Source of the DNA: Promerops cafer
Lineage: Eukaryota; Chordata; Aves; Passeriformes; Nectariniidae
Assembly: GCA_013398275.1 (NCBI GenBank)
Contig: VZSE01013368.1
Coordinates: forward strand, 882,236 to 946,235
Direction: 5' to 3'
DNA: 64,000 bases
Every line of letters begins with the position of its first letter. The first letter of the stretch is position 1. This document shows, piece after piece, positions 14,801 through 27,494 of the stretch. The translations under genes and the position numbers were made by a program. A model generated the notes under the pieces. That model was not told the origin of the DNA. It saw nothing but the letters and a program-made list of their open reading frames with translations, and searched no databases.

Positions 14801-17768
14801 AAAAGAGAGTGTATTTAATTAAAAAAGCTCTGCATTAATAAAGGTTGCAGATAAAAACTGGGGAACTTGCTGCAGGTTCACTCTGAATTAGCAGGATGCA
14901 ATGCCTGGTTGTAAGGGTATTTTTGGATTCAGCAGCTTTTCCATCCTAGGCTAAGAGCTTCCTCCACCTCCAGTAGGCAGCAGCTCGTTCAGTTAAAGCT
15001 TTACAGACCAGAGCTGTGAAGAGCTGACATTACAAGGCAAATGTGGGCTGGCTGTGCAGCCTGTGTTTGCTAGTGCTGTTCTGAACAGTGCCACAATTCA
15101 TTGTCTTTTATCTGTTCTTCATGAATGCTATCTTCCCTTTTCTCCAAAACAATTTGAGGCAGAATAGTGGTTACTGGGTTTGACAACAGCTGTGTGAACC
15201 TAGAATGGTTTTCTTACGGGTCTGGAATGTACTCAGCATGAACTCAGACACACTGAAAGGGATATTGGAACTACAGCTTTTTTACTTAAGGAAAACAGTA
15301 CTCCTAGATATATCTGCTAAGTAATTTTGAATATTTCCTCTTCTGCTTTCAACTGGATCAATTAACATTTTATAACTACTCATGGAATATTTAAGGATTG
15401 AAAAGTCTCTCTTAAATGCTCAGCTAAATTAAACCCAAAATACTTAAAAAACCAAGTAAATTTTGAATTGTTCTAGAGCCTCAGAGGTATTAGCAAAGGA
15501 TTATTTAGGCTTTTTATTAAAAAAGCCCTCATAAACCCAGCAAACACAGAATAACTATTTAGTTGATATCTTCACAAACTTTCTGGACTGAATGACCAGA
15601 ACATACTCAATATTTGTGCCAATTTGGTTCACAGAGCTGATAACATGGAATAACAGGCTGTCTCCTGGCTTCATGCTGACACCATAATTTTTTTGTTGTT
15701 ATTGTCTCTAAAAAGTCCTTACCTTGCTAATATTTTTTCTTTTGCTTGTTCTTGCTCCAATAATTTGTCTTTGTCTTGTTCCCTAGGACATTATGACTAT
15801 ATTCATTACTTGAGTATTTTTAATGTTCTTAAAAGCTACTTCTGAAGCTCAGTATTACTACTGCAAAAAAATTTTAAGTATAATTTTAGTAGCATAAATT
15901 GGAGACAGTAATTGGGACAATCAGAAAATACATAAGAAGCAAAAGAATAAGTAGTCAATGCTTGCTCTGAAGTATCTACATTGGTTGTTTTATCAGGATC
16001 TGCATTCTTAATAAAAGGACACAGTATGTGATAGGGCTGGTTTAGAGGAGAGAAAAGGAACTTGATGGTTGTGGAAAGCAGCTGCTCTGGAGAAGCATGA
16101 TAGTATTTTCACATAGAACATTTAGGACTTTACCGGGGGAAAAAAGAAAAAAAAAAAAAATTTGGATTCTCTTATTGTCAATATGTCTTTGATTTCAGCC
16201 ATCCTTTCTAGAAGTCTTCAAATTTTAGCAAAATTCCATTAGTAATTCCTAACATGCTTCTTTCAAACATCTTTTTTTTCTTACATTTAATAGCATGTGG
16301 TGGTCAGATATTGTGTGCATAGTGATAGCTAATGGATAGAACATTAGACAAAACAGATTATTATCCCCAGCTCTGCTGCTGATTTACCCTGTAAGTCAGT
16401 TTTTTGCCTTTGAAATGCAAATAATAATACTTATTTCACCTGAGAAAATTACCTGAAAGGAAGACATGGAAGAAAACTCTAACTTTTTAGAGCTCAACTT
16501 CTGTCCATAATTCCTTCACTTTTCTCATCTTTTTCCTCCTTCTGTTAACCACACAATGGAAGGCAAAGGCCACTTCACTGAGATACCCCCAAAGAAAGCT
16601 GTTAAAGATTTAAAACAGCATCAAGACCCTTTCAGAACCAGAAGTCCCCAAACACTCTAGGTACACCCTTTCTCTTCCTGTTCACAAACATTTATATATA
16701 GCTCATATACTTTTGTCTCTTTAATGCAACTCCTTTTTCCTACAAAGCACTTTCAGAAATACTCATCTGTAAAAATCACTGCACTGGAAGACTTGAGAAA
16801 ACTTGATCTCTACAATTCCTGCTCACAGACTTCTCCACAAATGGAGTCCACCCACACAGTAGATACAGCTCCAGAGAACTTCAATATGTAAAATCATAGT
16901 TTATAGATTTGCTGTCACTTCTCAGCTCCATATTTTAAAATAATTCTTGGTTTTCCCCCTTTGGCTGGTATTAACAATATTGTGTGGATAAATTCTCTGT
17001 TGATGTCTGAGACATCAGGCATTACAAATTTTCCTCCCTCTGAAAAGCATTTTCTACCCACTTTTCCAAGTCAAGAAGGTTTATGTCATCATAATGCCTT
17101 TGTGTGTGTCGATTAGTTGCCTTCTTATGATCCTGTTAGCTGTTTTCAAATAGCAATATAAGTCCTAAAGCTAATAACTTCCTCATGATTTACTAAAATA
17201 GGTAGCCAGTTAGAGGAGAGAAAATGCTCAAATTCCCCTTCCAAAGGCTGAAACTCAAGAAAACTCCTTCCCAAGCACTGAAGGATCTGCACTGACATCA
17301 GACAAGGAGTGCCTGATACAGTGAAAAATTTAAACAGAAGCTTTCATTTTATTAGACACCAGAGAGTCATGTAAGATACAAAGACAAGGTAACAGAGGCA
17401 TTGAAAAACAGGTTTCATTTCACAGAACAACTTGTTTTTTAAAAAGGATGTGAAAACCAAAATATTTTCCTTAAATGAGGTTGAAACACAGTGTGTGTCT
17501 TCCCCAAGGAACTGTCATTCAATCAACCTCTACAACTCACTGAAGTCAATCAGAGCTTGTTGCACCATTCCAGTGAGTCAAGCTTCAGCAAGAACTCAGC
17601 TTAGCATGGAAACTTGGCAGCAATGAAGCACCACAGCTGCAGAGGATGTGAAAATTAAGAGAGCACCAGGAACTGATACCAAAAAAGTTCTAATACTTTA
17701 CAAGCATTAAAAGCAGTAGTAGGTCAACCATCATTGTAATTAAAAGGAAACATAAGAACACCAGATAC

Positions 17769-17964
17769 CTGCAGGACCAGCTTGAGATGCCTTGGTGTTT
17801 GCAACATTCCATCCTACGTTTTCAGTGTACTTCTGTACATTTTCACATCCTTCAGTGACTGGGATAGGCTGCAGGTTTTCTACTGAGACAGATTCAATTT
17901 TTAACCAATCTTCAAAAAGTCTCAACAAACTTTTGACAGCTTCTTCAGTTTTAAATGTGTCATT
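17769..17964 (-). other. Possible coding exon or exon relic, gene not recognised
   Basis: The minus-strand frame reads ...KTEEAVKSLLRLFEDWLKIE and continues SVSVENLQPIPVTEGCENVQ to TKASQAGPAG, where a good donor (CTGCAG then GTATCT) begins at 17768. The upstream boundary is unclear: an in-frame TAA lies at 17967-17965, and the best acceptor (ATTTCCAG) is just beyond it. This could be a relic with one stop, or chance. No family is recognised. Confidence 0.25.
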
Positions 17965-19659
17965 TTAGGGCAGCAGACAGACTGGAAATGACAATCCTAC
18001 AAAGGCGAGCAGCTTCAGCTCTGCTCTCTCCTTTGCAAAAACATCAGTGCTGAACATTGTGTCACTTTTAGCATCTCAGGCTGCATTTTTTGTTAACTGC
18101 CTTCTGAAATGCAACTCATCTTGAGAAAGAAAGGGTTTAGAAAAGAATACCAATGTCTGAGAGGCCAGAGAGGAGCATGTGGAGCACCTCCAATTATCTG
18201 CATTAAAAATGAAATTAGATTAGAAGGATTAGAAACAGCAATTCTCTTAATTGCTTCTTGTGCAAGAATAAGTAAACCAGGAAATTACTGGAATAACTAA
18301 AACACCTAAATGTGCAGTATTCTCTAATAAAATCTACAGTAGCAAACCTTTGGAAATCTACATTTCAAAATAAAATCATCCCTGTAATTTTCTAATTGAT
18401 TCATTCTCACATTGACACTGACAAGGATTCCAGGATGCCACTGGCCTTCCTATGTCAAAGAGCACTGTTTCAATGTGCACTTTTGACCTTTGTGGCCTTT
18501 TTTGTCTATCTGAACATTCATGCAAGTCCAGTGAATTTGAAGAGAGGAGAGTTTGTAGTTTCCTGCTGACCACAACTTTTCCCTCGGAACACGTGCCAAG
18601 GCTTGGGCTGCTGCAGGCTGAAGTCACCCGGGTGTGTTGTCTCAGCAGCAGGGTTCCTTTTACTCTGCGAGTGGAACTGAGATGAAGGGACTGATTATTT
18701 TTCACTTATTTTAGTCTCTCATTTTCCATAGGAAGTTTTGAACAGGAAGCTCTTCTGTAGAGCTATAAAAGGCAGAATCACGGAAAGAAACGAAGGAAAG
18801 AGGAAACTGAAAGCTCCATCCTCTTGTTTATGAGACTGAACACAGTTTCTGCAGCAATCTCTGCACTTGGCTAAGATTCATGTTTACAAAATACGTTATT
18901 TAGGAATAGGCACAAAAATTTCAAGTGTCTGTTTTGAGGTAGAAATTGCTTTTTTATAGTACTGAAGCCAACAGCATATTCCAGTATACTTTATCCTGAA
19001 ATTTCAAAGATACTTGCAACTGACTATTTTTCTTAGTTTCTGTCAGGTTAATAATTTCCTTGACTTCAAAAAGTTACTTGAGAAAGAAGAAAGCAATATG
19101 TGGTTATTCATTTGACAGCCTTTACTAGTGCTGACATTATACATTTAAATCAACAGGTTTTACTTTTCTATTTATGGTTTAGACTGATATATAAGCAAAA
19201 ATGCTGTAAAAATATCTAAATACACACTGTAAATAAAATCTTAACTTTTTTTTTTTCTGTGATCTTCTTTAAGAACAAACTTGACATATTTTCCAGTAAG
19301 TTAGTGACACAGGAGAAGTACATCCTATAAGAATGGTGATCTTTTTAGATGGATTAAGGTAACCCAACAAATTCCAGTAAATCTAAGATTTTACAAGAAT
19401 TCTCAGAGTCAAATCATAACTTAAAGTTCCAACAGCAACTTATAATGTGTGAGTGCATTATCCATCAAAACCACTCTACGTGTCTGGGAGATGCTGATAT
19501 TGTCAAACTGGGCTGACAGCAAACTCTGAGTTGTGAGGAGGTGACCTTTGGTGTGCACTGGGGGAAATCCTGCCCCTGCACACAGGGGAGTGAGCACGGG
19601 GTGGGATATGGGGTGAAGGGAACAGCTCAGCACGAGCTGGAGGTTCAAACACAGATGCT

Positions 19660-19679
19660 CTGCTGCTGCTGCTGCTGCT
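19660..19679 (+). repeat. CTG trinucleotide repeat
   Basis: Six CTG units plus CT, uninterrupted. The open frame across it (minus strand, 19421-19783) shows an Ala run but no recognisable protein. Confidence 0.9.
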
Positions 19680-20460
19680 AACACATTCTGGAAGAGATGA
19701 GCCTTGAACCCAGGGGGCTGGGGGCAGCTTGTCAGGTAGAATGACAGGAGAATAACTCTACAGGGTAGAAAAAAGAGAGACAAGACCTACTTTAGGAAGA
19801 GAAAAGGTGTTCCACTCTCTGGAAGTATTACAGCAAAAGGACAGAAAAGACACATTTATACATCATGCTTCAAGAAGCGTGTTATTTATCCAGACCCCAA
19901 GCTTGTCTGTAGGGAAGCTGGATCCTGTTTATATGCAGAAACCTCTGTTTTAACACAAATGACATTCTGGAATGGGGCCCTATTTTCCCTTCTTCTCCAC
20001 AGATGATAACAAAAATGAGAATGACAGAAATATGAGAAAGGTTTGTGTGCTAAGAAGCTGGAGCTGATCTAATAAAAAACTCACAAGACTGACATAAACA
20101 ATAAATCTGTTGTTAGAACAGCACAAACAACAGAACAGGCAGTTCAACAATTACATTAAACTATGAGTTTCCTTTGAGCATTGAATAAAAAAGAACACTT
20201 GGACTGACTTTTGTTAATGGAATAGAATATGAGAAAGGGAACTACTTTGATGACTAGAAAAAGAGGAGGCTTGTAGCACCCATAAGAGAAGGAGCTCTTA
20301 ATTGCATCTAGGTACCAGCAGAATCTGAGTGTCTCAAACATGACAGGAAAGATGCTTGATGAGCAGTGAGACACGGCAGTGATGCATTCACCCAGAGAGC
20401 TGTCTGCACTGAAGCCTCCACCATAGCACTGCCACGGCAGGACAGGAGATGGTGCCGTGT

Positions 20461-20466
20461 TTTATT
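20461..20466 (-). terminator. AATAAA polyadenylation hexamer downstream of a possible last exon
   Basis: A canonical hexamer on the minus strand about 110 bases past the TAA of the candidate exon at 20.6-20.8 kb. AATAAA is common by chance in AT-rich DNA, so it means something only if the exon is real. Confidence 0.2.
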
Positions 20467-20574
20467 GCCAAACCTCAACAAGGAGGAACTTCAATGCTTG
20501 TGAACAAAACTCAAGTTTTGTCATCTGTTTTACTCCTGTCACTTGTACACTTTTCTGTTTGATTTTGCTGATAT

Positions 20575-20822
20575 TTATAACCCTGCAAACTGTTCCAAAT
20601 CCCCATCACTTTTTGATTGTTCTGGCCAAGTTTCTTCAAATTCTCTTTCAACAGGAGGATTCCAAGGTTTAATATGATTTTCTTGACCGATGCTTTGCTC
20701 AGTGACTCCATGAGGGTCACATTCTGCAGTGGGAACTGCATGCTTTGAAAAAGGGGGTACAAAAGGTAGACAGGGAAGAGTGAAAATGTCAAATTTGGAA
20801 TTGCTGCACATTTTGTCTTTAA
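20575..20822 (-). other. Possible (perhaps terminal) coding exon, gene not recognised
   Basis: This has the best splice acceptor seen in the window: GCTTTTTTTGCTTTTCAG on the minus strand, ending at 20823. The frame then runs open for about 82 codons, with segments such as TAECDPHGVTEQSIGQENHI and KPWNPPVEREFEETWPEQSK, to a TAA at 20577-20575. A minus-strand AATAAA lies at 20466-20461, about 110 bases after the stop, so a last exon is conceivable. A weak donor (GCAGG then GTTATA) overlaps the end. Against it: a second minus-strand frame is also open over much of the same stretch, so lack of stops alone is weak evidence. No family is recognised. Confidence 0.33.
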
Positions 20823-22465
20823 CTGAAAAGCAAAAAAAGCTGTTTGTGAGAGATCCCTTGAGAGTTTGCACGTTTGGGTTTTTTCTTTTTTAAATGATTC
20901 TCATTCACCATCCATGTTTTTGGGTGGACTACACTGCACCCAGTGTCAATAAGCTAATCACCTTTCCTTTAGCATTTTAAAATCATAGTATGCTCTAGAA
21001 AATGCAGGGAGAAGATACTTACATAACAGGTTCCATCTCTTACCTAAGAAAGATCTTGCCAGATATTTATTGATTTTTGCTTCAGCTTTATGCTCACTAA
21101 TATGTCCTGCTGCCTTTTATTGAAAACATCTTATGTCCCTTTTCCATATGCCTGTCCCATTATATTAGAATAAGTGTGTCCATCATGTAAATTTGTAAAT
21201 GGTTTATGTGCCTGGAGACATTCTTGGATGCTGCTCACACATTTGAAAGCAATTCACCAGTGGTGATAATAGCATACAGAGAGGTATATATTTCAATGGA
21301 ATGCAGGCAAGCAGAGATACATATCTACATATCAGAGACAAAATCAAGAAGTTTAACATCATCTGATGCTAAAAAAAAAAAAAAAACACAAACCAACCAG
21401 CTACCAAAGCTTTTCTACTGCTAGGAGAGGAAGGAGGGGCTGAGGTTCCCCTGCTGCCTCCCAGTGCTCAGCATCCTGTAAATATATGTAAGATAGAAGT
21501 GCTTGCTTTCTTAGCAAGGGTATGGTAAATCCCTTCTCCATAAAAATACATTCAGCAGATTCATAAATAATTGAAAAAATGTAGCCCATCTCAATAATAA
21601 TTATTCATCGCTCATTCCTTTACACAAAAATGACCACAACTAAGCAAATAAAGGAGTGATATGACTTTCAAGTGAATGGCAAGTTCTCAGTTGTCAGACT
21701 TTCTAGGAAATATCACACTTTTCTTACACATCAAGATATAAAACTGCTTCTATTAGTACAAATACTAATATATCTGAAACTATTTACTATCTCTATTGAA
21801 AGAGACTAATAATCTTGCTTATATTGATATTATTATGCTGCTGCATCAAAGCAAATCTAGACTTTGCTAACTCCTAACTGATAGCAAACTCCTAACTGGA
21901 TTGGTCAAGTGCTAATAAACTTACAAGGTTCACATTTACACTTTGGACCACCAGAGGTTCACAGCCAACAGTCTGAAAATCATTGGACCTTAATGATATT
22001 TTCTCTCACAAAATCATTCTAAACTATTCATGACTTCTCCAGTTGGATTGTGCTGAAGCTAAAAGGTTAACTGGAGTTAGGATTAAATAGCTCTCATGAC
22101 TTGGAGAAACCATAAAATTATTAGCTTTTCCTACAACACTGGGGATGGGTTAATGCATAAACCCACATACCACCTGGCTTCATGTGCCAGTTGCCCAGGA
22201 TCTTAAATGCTATTTTCATAACTGTCTTGGCCAGCTGGTAATGTTGCTTCCTGGGAAATAATCTCTGAACAGACACAGGTATGCTTGCAAGGGAACACTG
22301 CCAAAATGTTTGCTATTCCCATTATTCAAATAGTCTTTTTTCCCAAGTACATTATCTTTCATTAGCAAAATCATCCCCTTTGCACTCACATGGTCAGTGC
22401 ATCTGTCTCATTCTATTTCTGCCTCATTGAGAAAAATCCCCACATTTTGGTGCTTTGCCAAATTT

Positions 22466-22485
22466 AAAAAAAAAAAAAAAAAAAA
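22466..22485 (+). repeat. Poly-A run (20)
   Basis: Uninterrupted A20. On the minus strand it yields the poly-Phe end of a chance frame. No retroposon body is identifiable on its 5' side. Confidence 0.9.
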
Positions 22486-22908
22486 TTAAGTAGGGAAAAA
22501 ATGCTAACAAAACCAAGAAAATTAATCCCTGTTGGCATTAAAAGTACACTCACTTTTATAAGACTATGTAGTGTTCTCTGACATAGGGTAGGAGGTTTGA
22601 AATGGAAAGAATGTTTTTTTCTCAAAGTGAACATTATTTGTGCCATTTTTAGAGGTTTTATAGGGATTAAGAGTCCGCAGAGCAGATACAACATGGGGGT
22701 GTAATCAGCTGCAATATTGAATCTCACAAAGTGTAGGCTTTTATTTACTCTGAATTTCACTTTGCACAAGGGATCCTCCTGCAGACCATATTCAATATGT
22801 GCAAACATACACCAGCACTCAGGCTTCAGATCATGACAGCAAAGCACAACTAAACTCTGATCTCACCTCTTACAGATTTCCTAAAGACTATGAGAAAAAT
22901 AAATTAAC

Positions 22909-23039
22909 CACTCAGTTGAAAACACAATGATATCTCCTTTTTCACAGACTGAGATTGGAATCTCTTCAATAGCAGGGTCTTGCAAGTCCATGTTCGTATG
23001 ATATTTAATATACTGCCTGCCCTGACTCAGGCAAACCCT
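22909..23039 (-). other. Possible coding exon, gene not recognised
   Basis: The minus strand has a pyrimidine-rich tract ending AAACCCCAG at 23040. An open frame follows, reading RVCLSQGRQYIKYHTNMDLQ and then DPAIEEIPISVCEKGDIIVF, with a usable donor (GAGTG then GTTAAT) at 22908. The predicted exon is 131 bases, phase 0 in and phase 2 out. Amino-acid composition (acidic, Ile, Val, few Ser/Leu/Cys runs) is more protein-like than neighbouring chance frames. No family is recognised. It does not splice in phase to the candidate at 20.6-20.8 kb without a missing exon. Confidence 0.3.
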
Positions 23040-26000
23040 CTGGGGTTTAACCACAAATGGGAACATCAGGAAAAGGTATTGATTGCAGTTGTCATGTCTT
23101 CTCTAAGCCATTTGGATGTGTTTAGCATATGCCAAGCTAAATACATAAAAGCACTTTACAAAATCCGCATGATGGTGCTTGAACAGACTCACTGGCAATT
23201 AACTTAGAGCTGCACTTGTTTTTCATGGAATCTACAGCATTAGCTCCAGATCTGAAGACCAGATTGAAGGACATTATGGGGTCACATTTTAATGACTGAG
23301 TCTAATTTTCAGGGAGAAAAAATTTCCTTCTACACATTTTCCAGAGCTGCAGTATTTGAATTCATGTGTCCTTTGCCTTCACATGTTGCTGTAAGAGCTT
23401 TGTGCATTGAGCTGTTATTTCAGCTGACAACACACAATTGGCAGGAGGAAACTGGTGCCTACCAGTTCACAATTTAACAAAATCTGAGATTATATCTGCT
23501 ATCACCAAAAGAATTGTTATCCTAAAGCTGACAGCTATCCCTGGTAGGTAACAACTGCCCTCTTGCTTCAAATATGGGTGGCTGAGGCTTACCCAGCAAG
23601 GGCCAGAAGGAGTGACATGCTCAGTGCAGGTGCCCTAAAAAAGACATGGTTTTGCCCATCTTAACCCATTCTAAATAAATAGTTTGAGGAGAGACCTTTT
23701 CACTTTATGAGTTCTTCAAAGTAAAACTAAGTCACAGGCTTTTAAATCTATTTGACCTTTTCCTAGCATTTCTGCAACTGTTATGTTTTCCCTTATTTTT
23801 CACATGAGGGAAACATACTGATCTCCCTACTGCCTCTTATCCTCAAGGAAAAGTCTCCATTTACTCATTAAATTGGTAAAGAAATTAATTTCCCGTGCCA
23901 AGAAATTATTCTTGCAAACATACTATGGATATTTCTGTACAATCACAAGGCTGCAAAACCAACCAACTAGAGGAAAATCATTTTGCATCATCAAATATTG
24001 ATTAAGCCAATGAAAACTTTGACAAACAGCCATATGATAGCATGAGATTAACTGCCTTGTGTGTTTTTACTAGATATTTTTCCTTTGTAATTAAGAGCAA
24101 GTTTATATGTCACAAGAAATTATATGAAGAAATGAAGTGGAATTAAATTAATTTTATATTACAGTTGAAAATGCAAATGATACTCTTTTGATATAAATTA
24201 TAGCTTTTTTCCAGGACCACCCTTGGTACTTCAGAAGCAAAATTTAATTAGAATTTTACAGGGGATTCTAACAGACCAATTATTGGTATTATTTATGAGG
24301 ACAGTATCTGTAGTGCTAGACAAAAATTGAGTCTCTTATTGTTCTTCAGAAAATCTCTCTTATATTCTACATACGTGCCCGGATCAAGAGGATTTTAGAA
24401 TCATCAAAACAAACTGGCACAAAACTGCACCAACAGTGCTAATAAGAACAATATTGTGACAATGAGAAGTGGTCTTACAATAAATTTCTTTTTCCCTTTT
24501 TCTCAAATGTTACCACTCTTTCAAGAAACTACAAGGATTTATACTGATCAAAAAGATGAATTCACAGTATGAAATTCCAGCAATGAAGAAGACCTGCCAG
24601 TTAGTAGTCAACTATCTGCCAGGTATGTTTGCAAATCAAGTGGCTTAGCACTAAGGGAAAGCAGAGAAATGCACTTTTGTGTGATCTAGTTTCAGACATA
24701 TTCCCATGGGAAGTCCTGGCCTCCTAAAACACTTCCTAATACTCGTTTTCCAACATATGGTTTGTGAGCATTCAGAAGAAAACAGTATGACCTGTAAATA
24801 AATGCCATTTTTAAGAAGGACCATGTGTGCAATTAGGAGATCCCCCAAAGAGCTAAGTGGGGTTTAAAAGCTACTCCAGAGCCTTTGGGCTGCAGAGCTT
24901 GGCACAGATTGAACGAGAAGATTATTTTGATTAACGGTGCCTGGGAGGCAGAAAGAGAGAGAGGGAGAGCACTGGTGATGCTCAGCAGCACTGCTGGAAG
25001 GCATCCTGGCCAAAGCCCCACACAGACCAAGCTGCACTCTGCTTTTAGGTGTCACACTATTTCTGCCTGCAACACCCTGCTTATGTACAAGGACTTCAGT
25101 TCTTGCTGCCCTCAGTGCTGTTGGCAAAATATTCTGGGGACTGCCTGGTTCATAGTAGGCTCTGTCATAATTACTGGAGTTTAGAAAACTTCTGGTACCT
25201 GTGCAGCACCTTCCATCATTCCCTTCTCCAGTCCTCAGTATCATTACTTGGACTATTGGATGACTAAAGAATGGCAGGAGAAAGAACATTTACAGTCATT
25301 CTCAATAGAATGATAATATGATAACATATACAGTCATTCTCAGTACAATGATACCATCAAGAGAACAATAAATCACTTTATAACTTATTCTAATCCAACA
25401 TAAAACTAATTTTATTCTTTGATTTACTCTTTCTTATTGCAAGTTAGAAAATAGTCCAAATACTGTACTGGTTTCTATTCCATGCAGGCTTTCACTTCTT
25501 TGCCTAAGATTAAAATTGCCCCAGGAGACCTTACCCATCTTTGAAGGTTTTTTACCGTATTCCTAAAGGGAGAGAAAAAAAATGTGAATTCAGTCCAGAG
25601 CTGAGTTTCACTGTTTTACATGACATTTCTCCCTCCTTCCACAGACAGCTCCTCAAGGAAAGCGTGAACCTCAGCTCCCATCGGCCGAGACTGCACGTGG
25701 TGCTGTTTGCTGTGCACTGGCCCCCTTCCTCTCGTGTAACTCATCCAGCACAGTGAACTCACAGTCCCTGAGAACAACTTTGCAAGTATTTATCCTGGGA
25801 CTGGTTTCAGCATACCTGAAGGATAACCTGTACCTAACCTCTTCCCAGCTGAAAGAACACTTCAGTCTCTATTTCTGATCATTTGGGTTTTTTACCCTGT
25901 GCAGAAAATCTGTCGTATAACTAGCAATTACCCTTATAACAGATAATTTCTGTAATGGCTATTTGTCCACTGAAACTAGATTAATTCACTTATTTAGAAA

Positions 26001-26692
26001 GTGTATCAGAGGTGTCGGAATTCTGAAAAAGCCCAGGCAACACTGACTCAGACTCGCAGTGAATCAGTGGCCAGACATGACAGCTCCATATTCAATGCAA
26101 TGAATAAATTTTTGAGTATTATTATATCCCTCTTTTTGAATGTCTTCAAGTAGCTCGGTGAATACTTATATCCAGGAAAAATTACATTCAAGCTTTCAAA
26201 AAGGCTTATTTTACTGCGAAACAGACTTTGTGAACACGTCAGTGGAGATGTACATTTCTTCTGGTTCCCTGATTCAGTTATCAAATTTACCCAAGGGAGA
26301 GCTGAAATAAATGCTTTTGCTTTTTCCTCTGTATGCCAGTCAGGAGAAGACAGATTGTACTCACAATCTGAATTATTTGTCTGTGCAATTTTGTGACGAT
26401 TGCTGTTGTATGGTCAGCTTTAGGCCTGATTTTGAAAAGAATCTTTTTTTAAAGAATCAGAGTAGCACTTCAGCATATGTCGAATTTGAAAGCTATCCTC
26501 CTTGCTCCTTAATTCAGTCAGGTTTAAGCATATGACTCAAGTTGGCTCTTGCGGAAATTTCTCTTTGATCTCCTTAAAGAAACAGTTCCAAATATAAAAG
26601 TTACTTATTGTTCTTCTAGAGTATACTTTTTTTTACCACTTAATTATTAAATTAATCACATCTTGTGATGGTGTTATACTGGAAATATGTTA
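23040..26692. other. No gene seen
   Basis: Non-coding DNA between the possible exon at 22.9-23.0 kb and the LTR. Overlapping frames at 24.86-25.29 kb occupy a mildly GC-rich patch with no recognisable protein. A minus-strand frame at 26048-26284 has no convincing splice acceptor. Confidence 0.55.
25292..25353 (+). repeat. Direct repeat of a 24-bp word, period 38
   Basis: ACAGTCATTCTCA plus a closely similar half occurs at 25292 and again at 25330, with two mismatches in the second half (TAGAATGATA against TACAATGATA and one A/G). Confidence 0.85.
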
Positions 26693-27494
26693 TGATATGT
26701 TTGATACTGGTCAAATGCCAGGCACCCACAAGAGTCATTTGCTTACCCTCTTCTGCTACAGTTGGGCAGAGGAGAGGGGAAAAAAAGAATTAACAAAGGG
26801 TTCATGAGTTGAGATAAAGACTGGGAGAAAAACACCGTAAGGGCAAAATAGGTTTAAATTCAAAGGTATAAAGTAAATGTATTATTAATAAAGTCAGAGG
26901 AGGATAATGAGAAGTAAAACAAGCATTTAAAACACCATTTTTTGCCCCAGCCCCTCCCTCTTTCTCACCAACAGCACAGGGAAACAGGGCGTGGGGATTT
27001 TGGTCAGTTCATCACCAAGATCTTCTATTTGCTCAGGGAGAGGAGTCTGTTCTCTGCTGTGCCCTGAGTCCCTCCCACGGGCAAACAGTGTTCCCAAAAC
27101 TGTCGTGGCCTGGGTCACTCATCCACAGGGTGCAGTCCTCTAAGGACAGGCTGCTCCAGTTTGGAAGCAAGGCCCCTCTCTCTACCTCTGGAAGCAGGGC
27201 CCTCTCTCTGTTCGGGTCTCCCGCTGGATCACAGCTTTCTCTGGCATCCACCCACTCTGCCGTGAGCACTTTCCATGGGCTGTGAGTGGATCTCTGCATC
27301 CCCCCTGGACTCCATACATTACAGGGGATGGTTTGTTTCATCACAGTCTTCACCATGGCCTGCAGAGGAATCTCAGCTCCAATGCCTGGAGCATGTCCTC
27401 CCCCTCTTTGTTTTCCCCCTGACCTTGGTGCTGCCATGTTGTTTTCACCCACATGTCCCCACTTCCTCCTCTTCTCTGACTAGAAGAAAAGCTG

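Larger units (their letters stand above)
4058..17768. other. No gene seen apart from simple repeats
   Basis: Non-coding, AT-rich, with A-runs at 5581-5595 and about 16147-16160 and the small repeats listed separately. Open frames are all under about 105 codons and none is recognisable. A 34-codon frame at 16556-16660 (plus) has a protein-like composition but no splice or family support. Confidence 0.6.

Noticed and set aside
22464..22847. 127-codon minus-strand frame ending in poly-Phe
   Set aside because: The end is translated poly-A/T; the rest has no domain and no splice signals.
26048..26284. Minus-strand frame with Lys/Phe/Ile-rich peptide
   Set aside because: No convincing splice acceptor and AT-rich composition accounts for it.
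27033..27480. Open frames (up to 139 codons, minus) beside the TNIK fragment
   Set aside because: They lie in the repetitive LTR body; composition follows the CTGCAG/GGAGCAG-type repeats, not a protein family.
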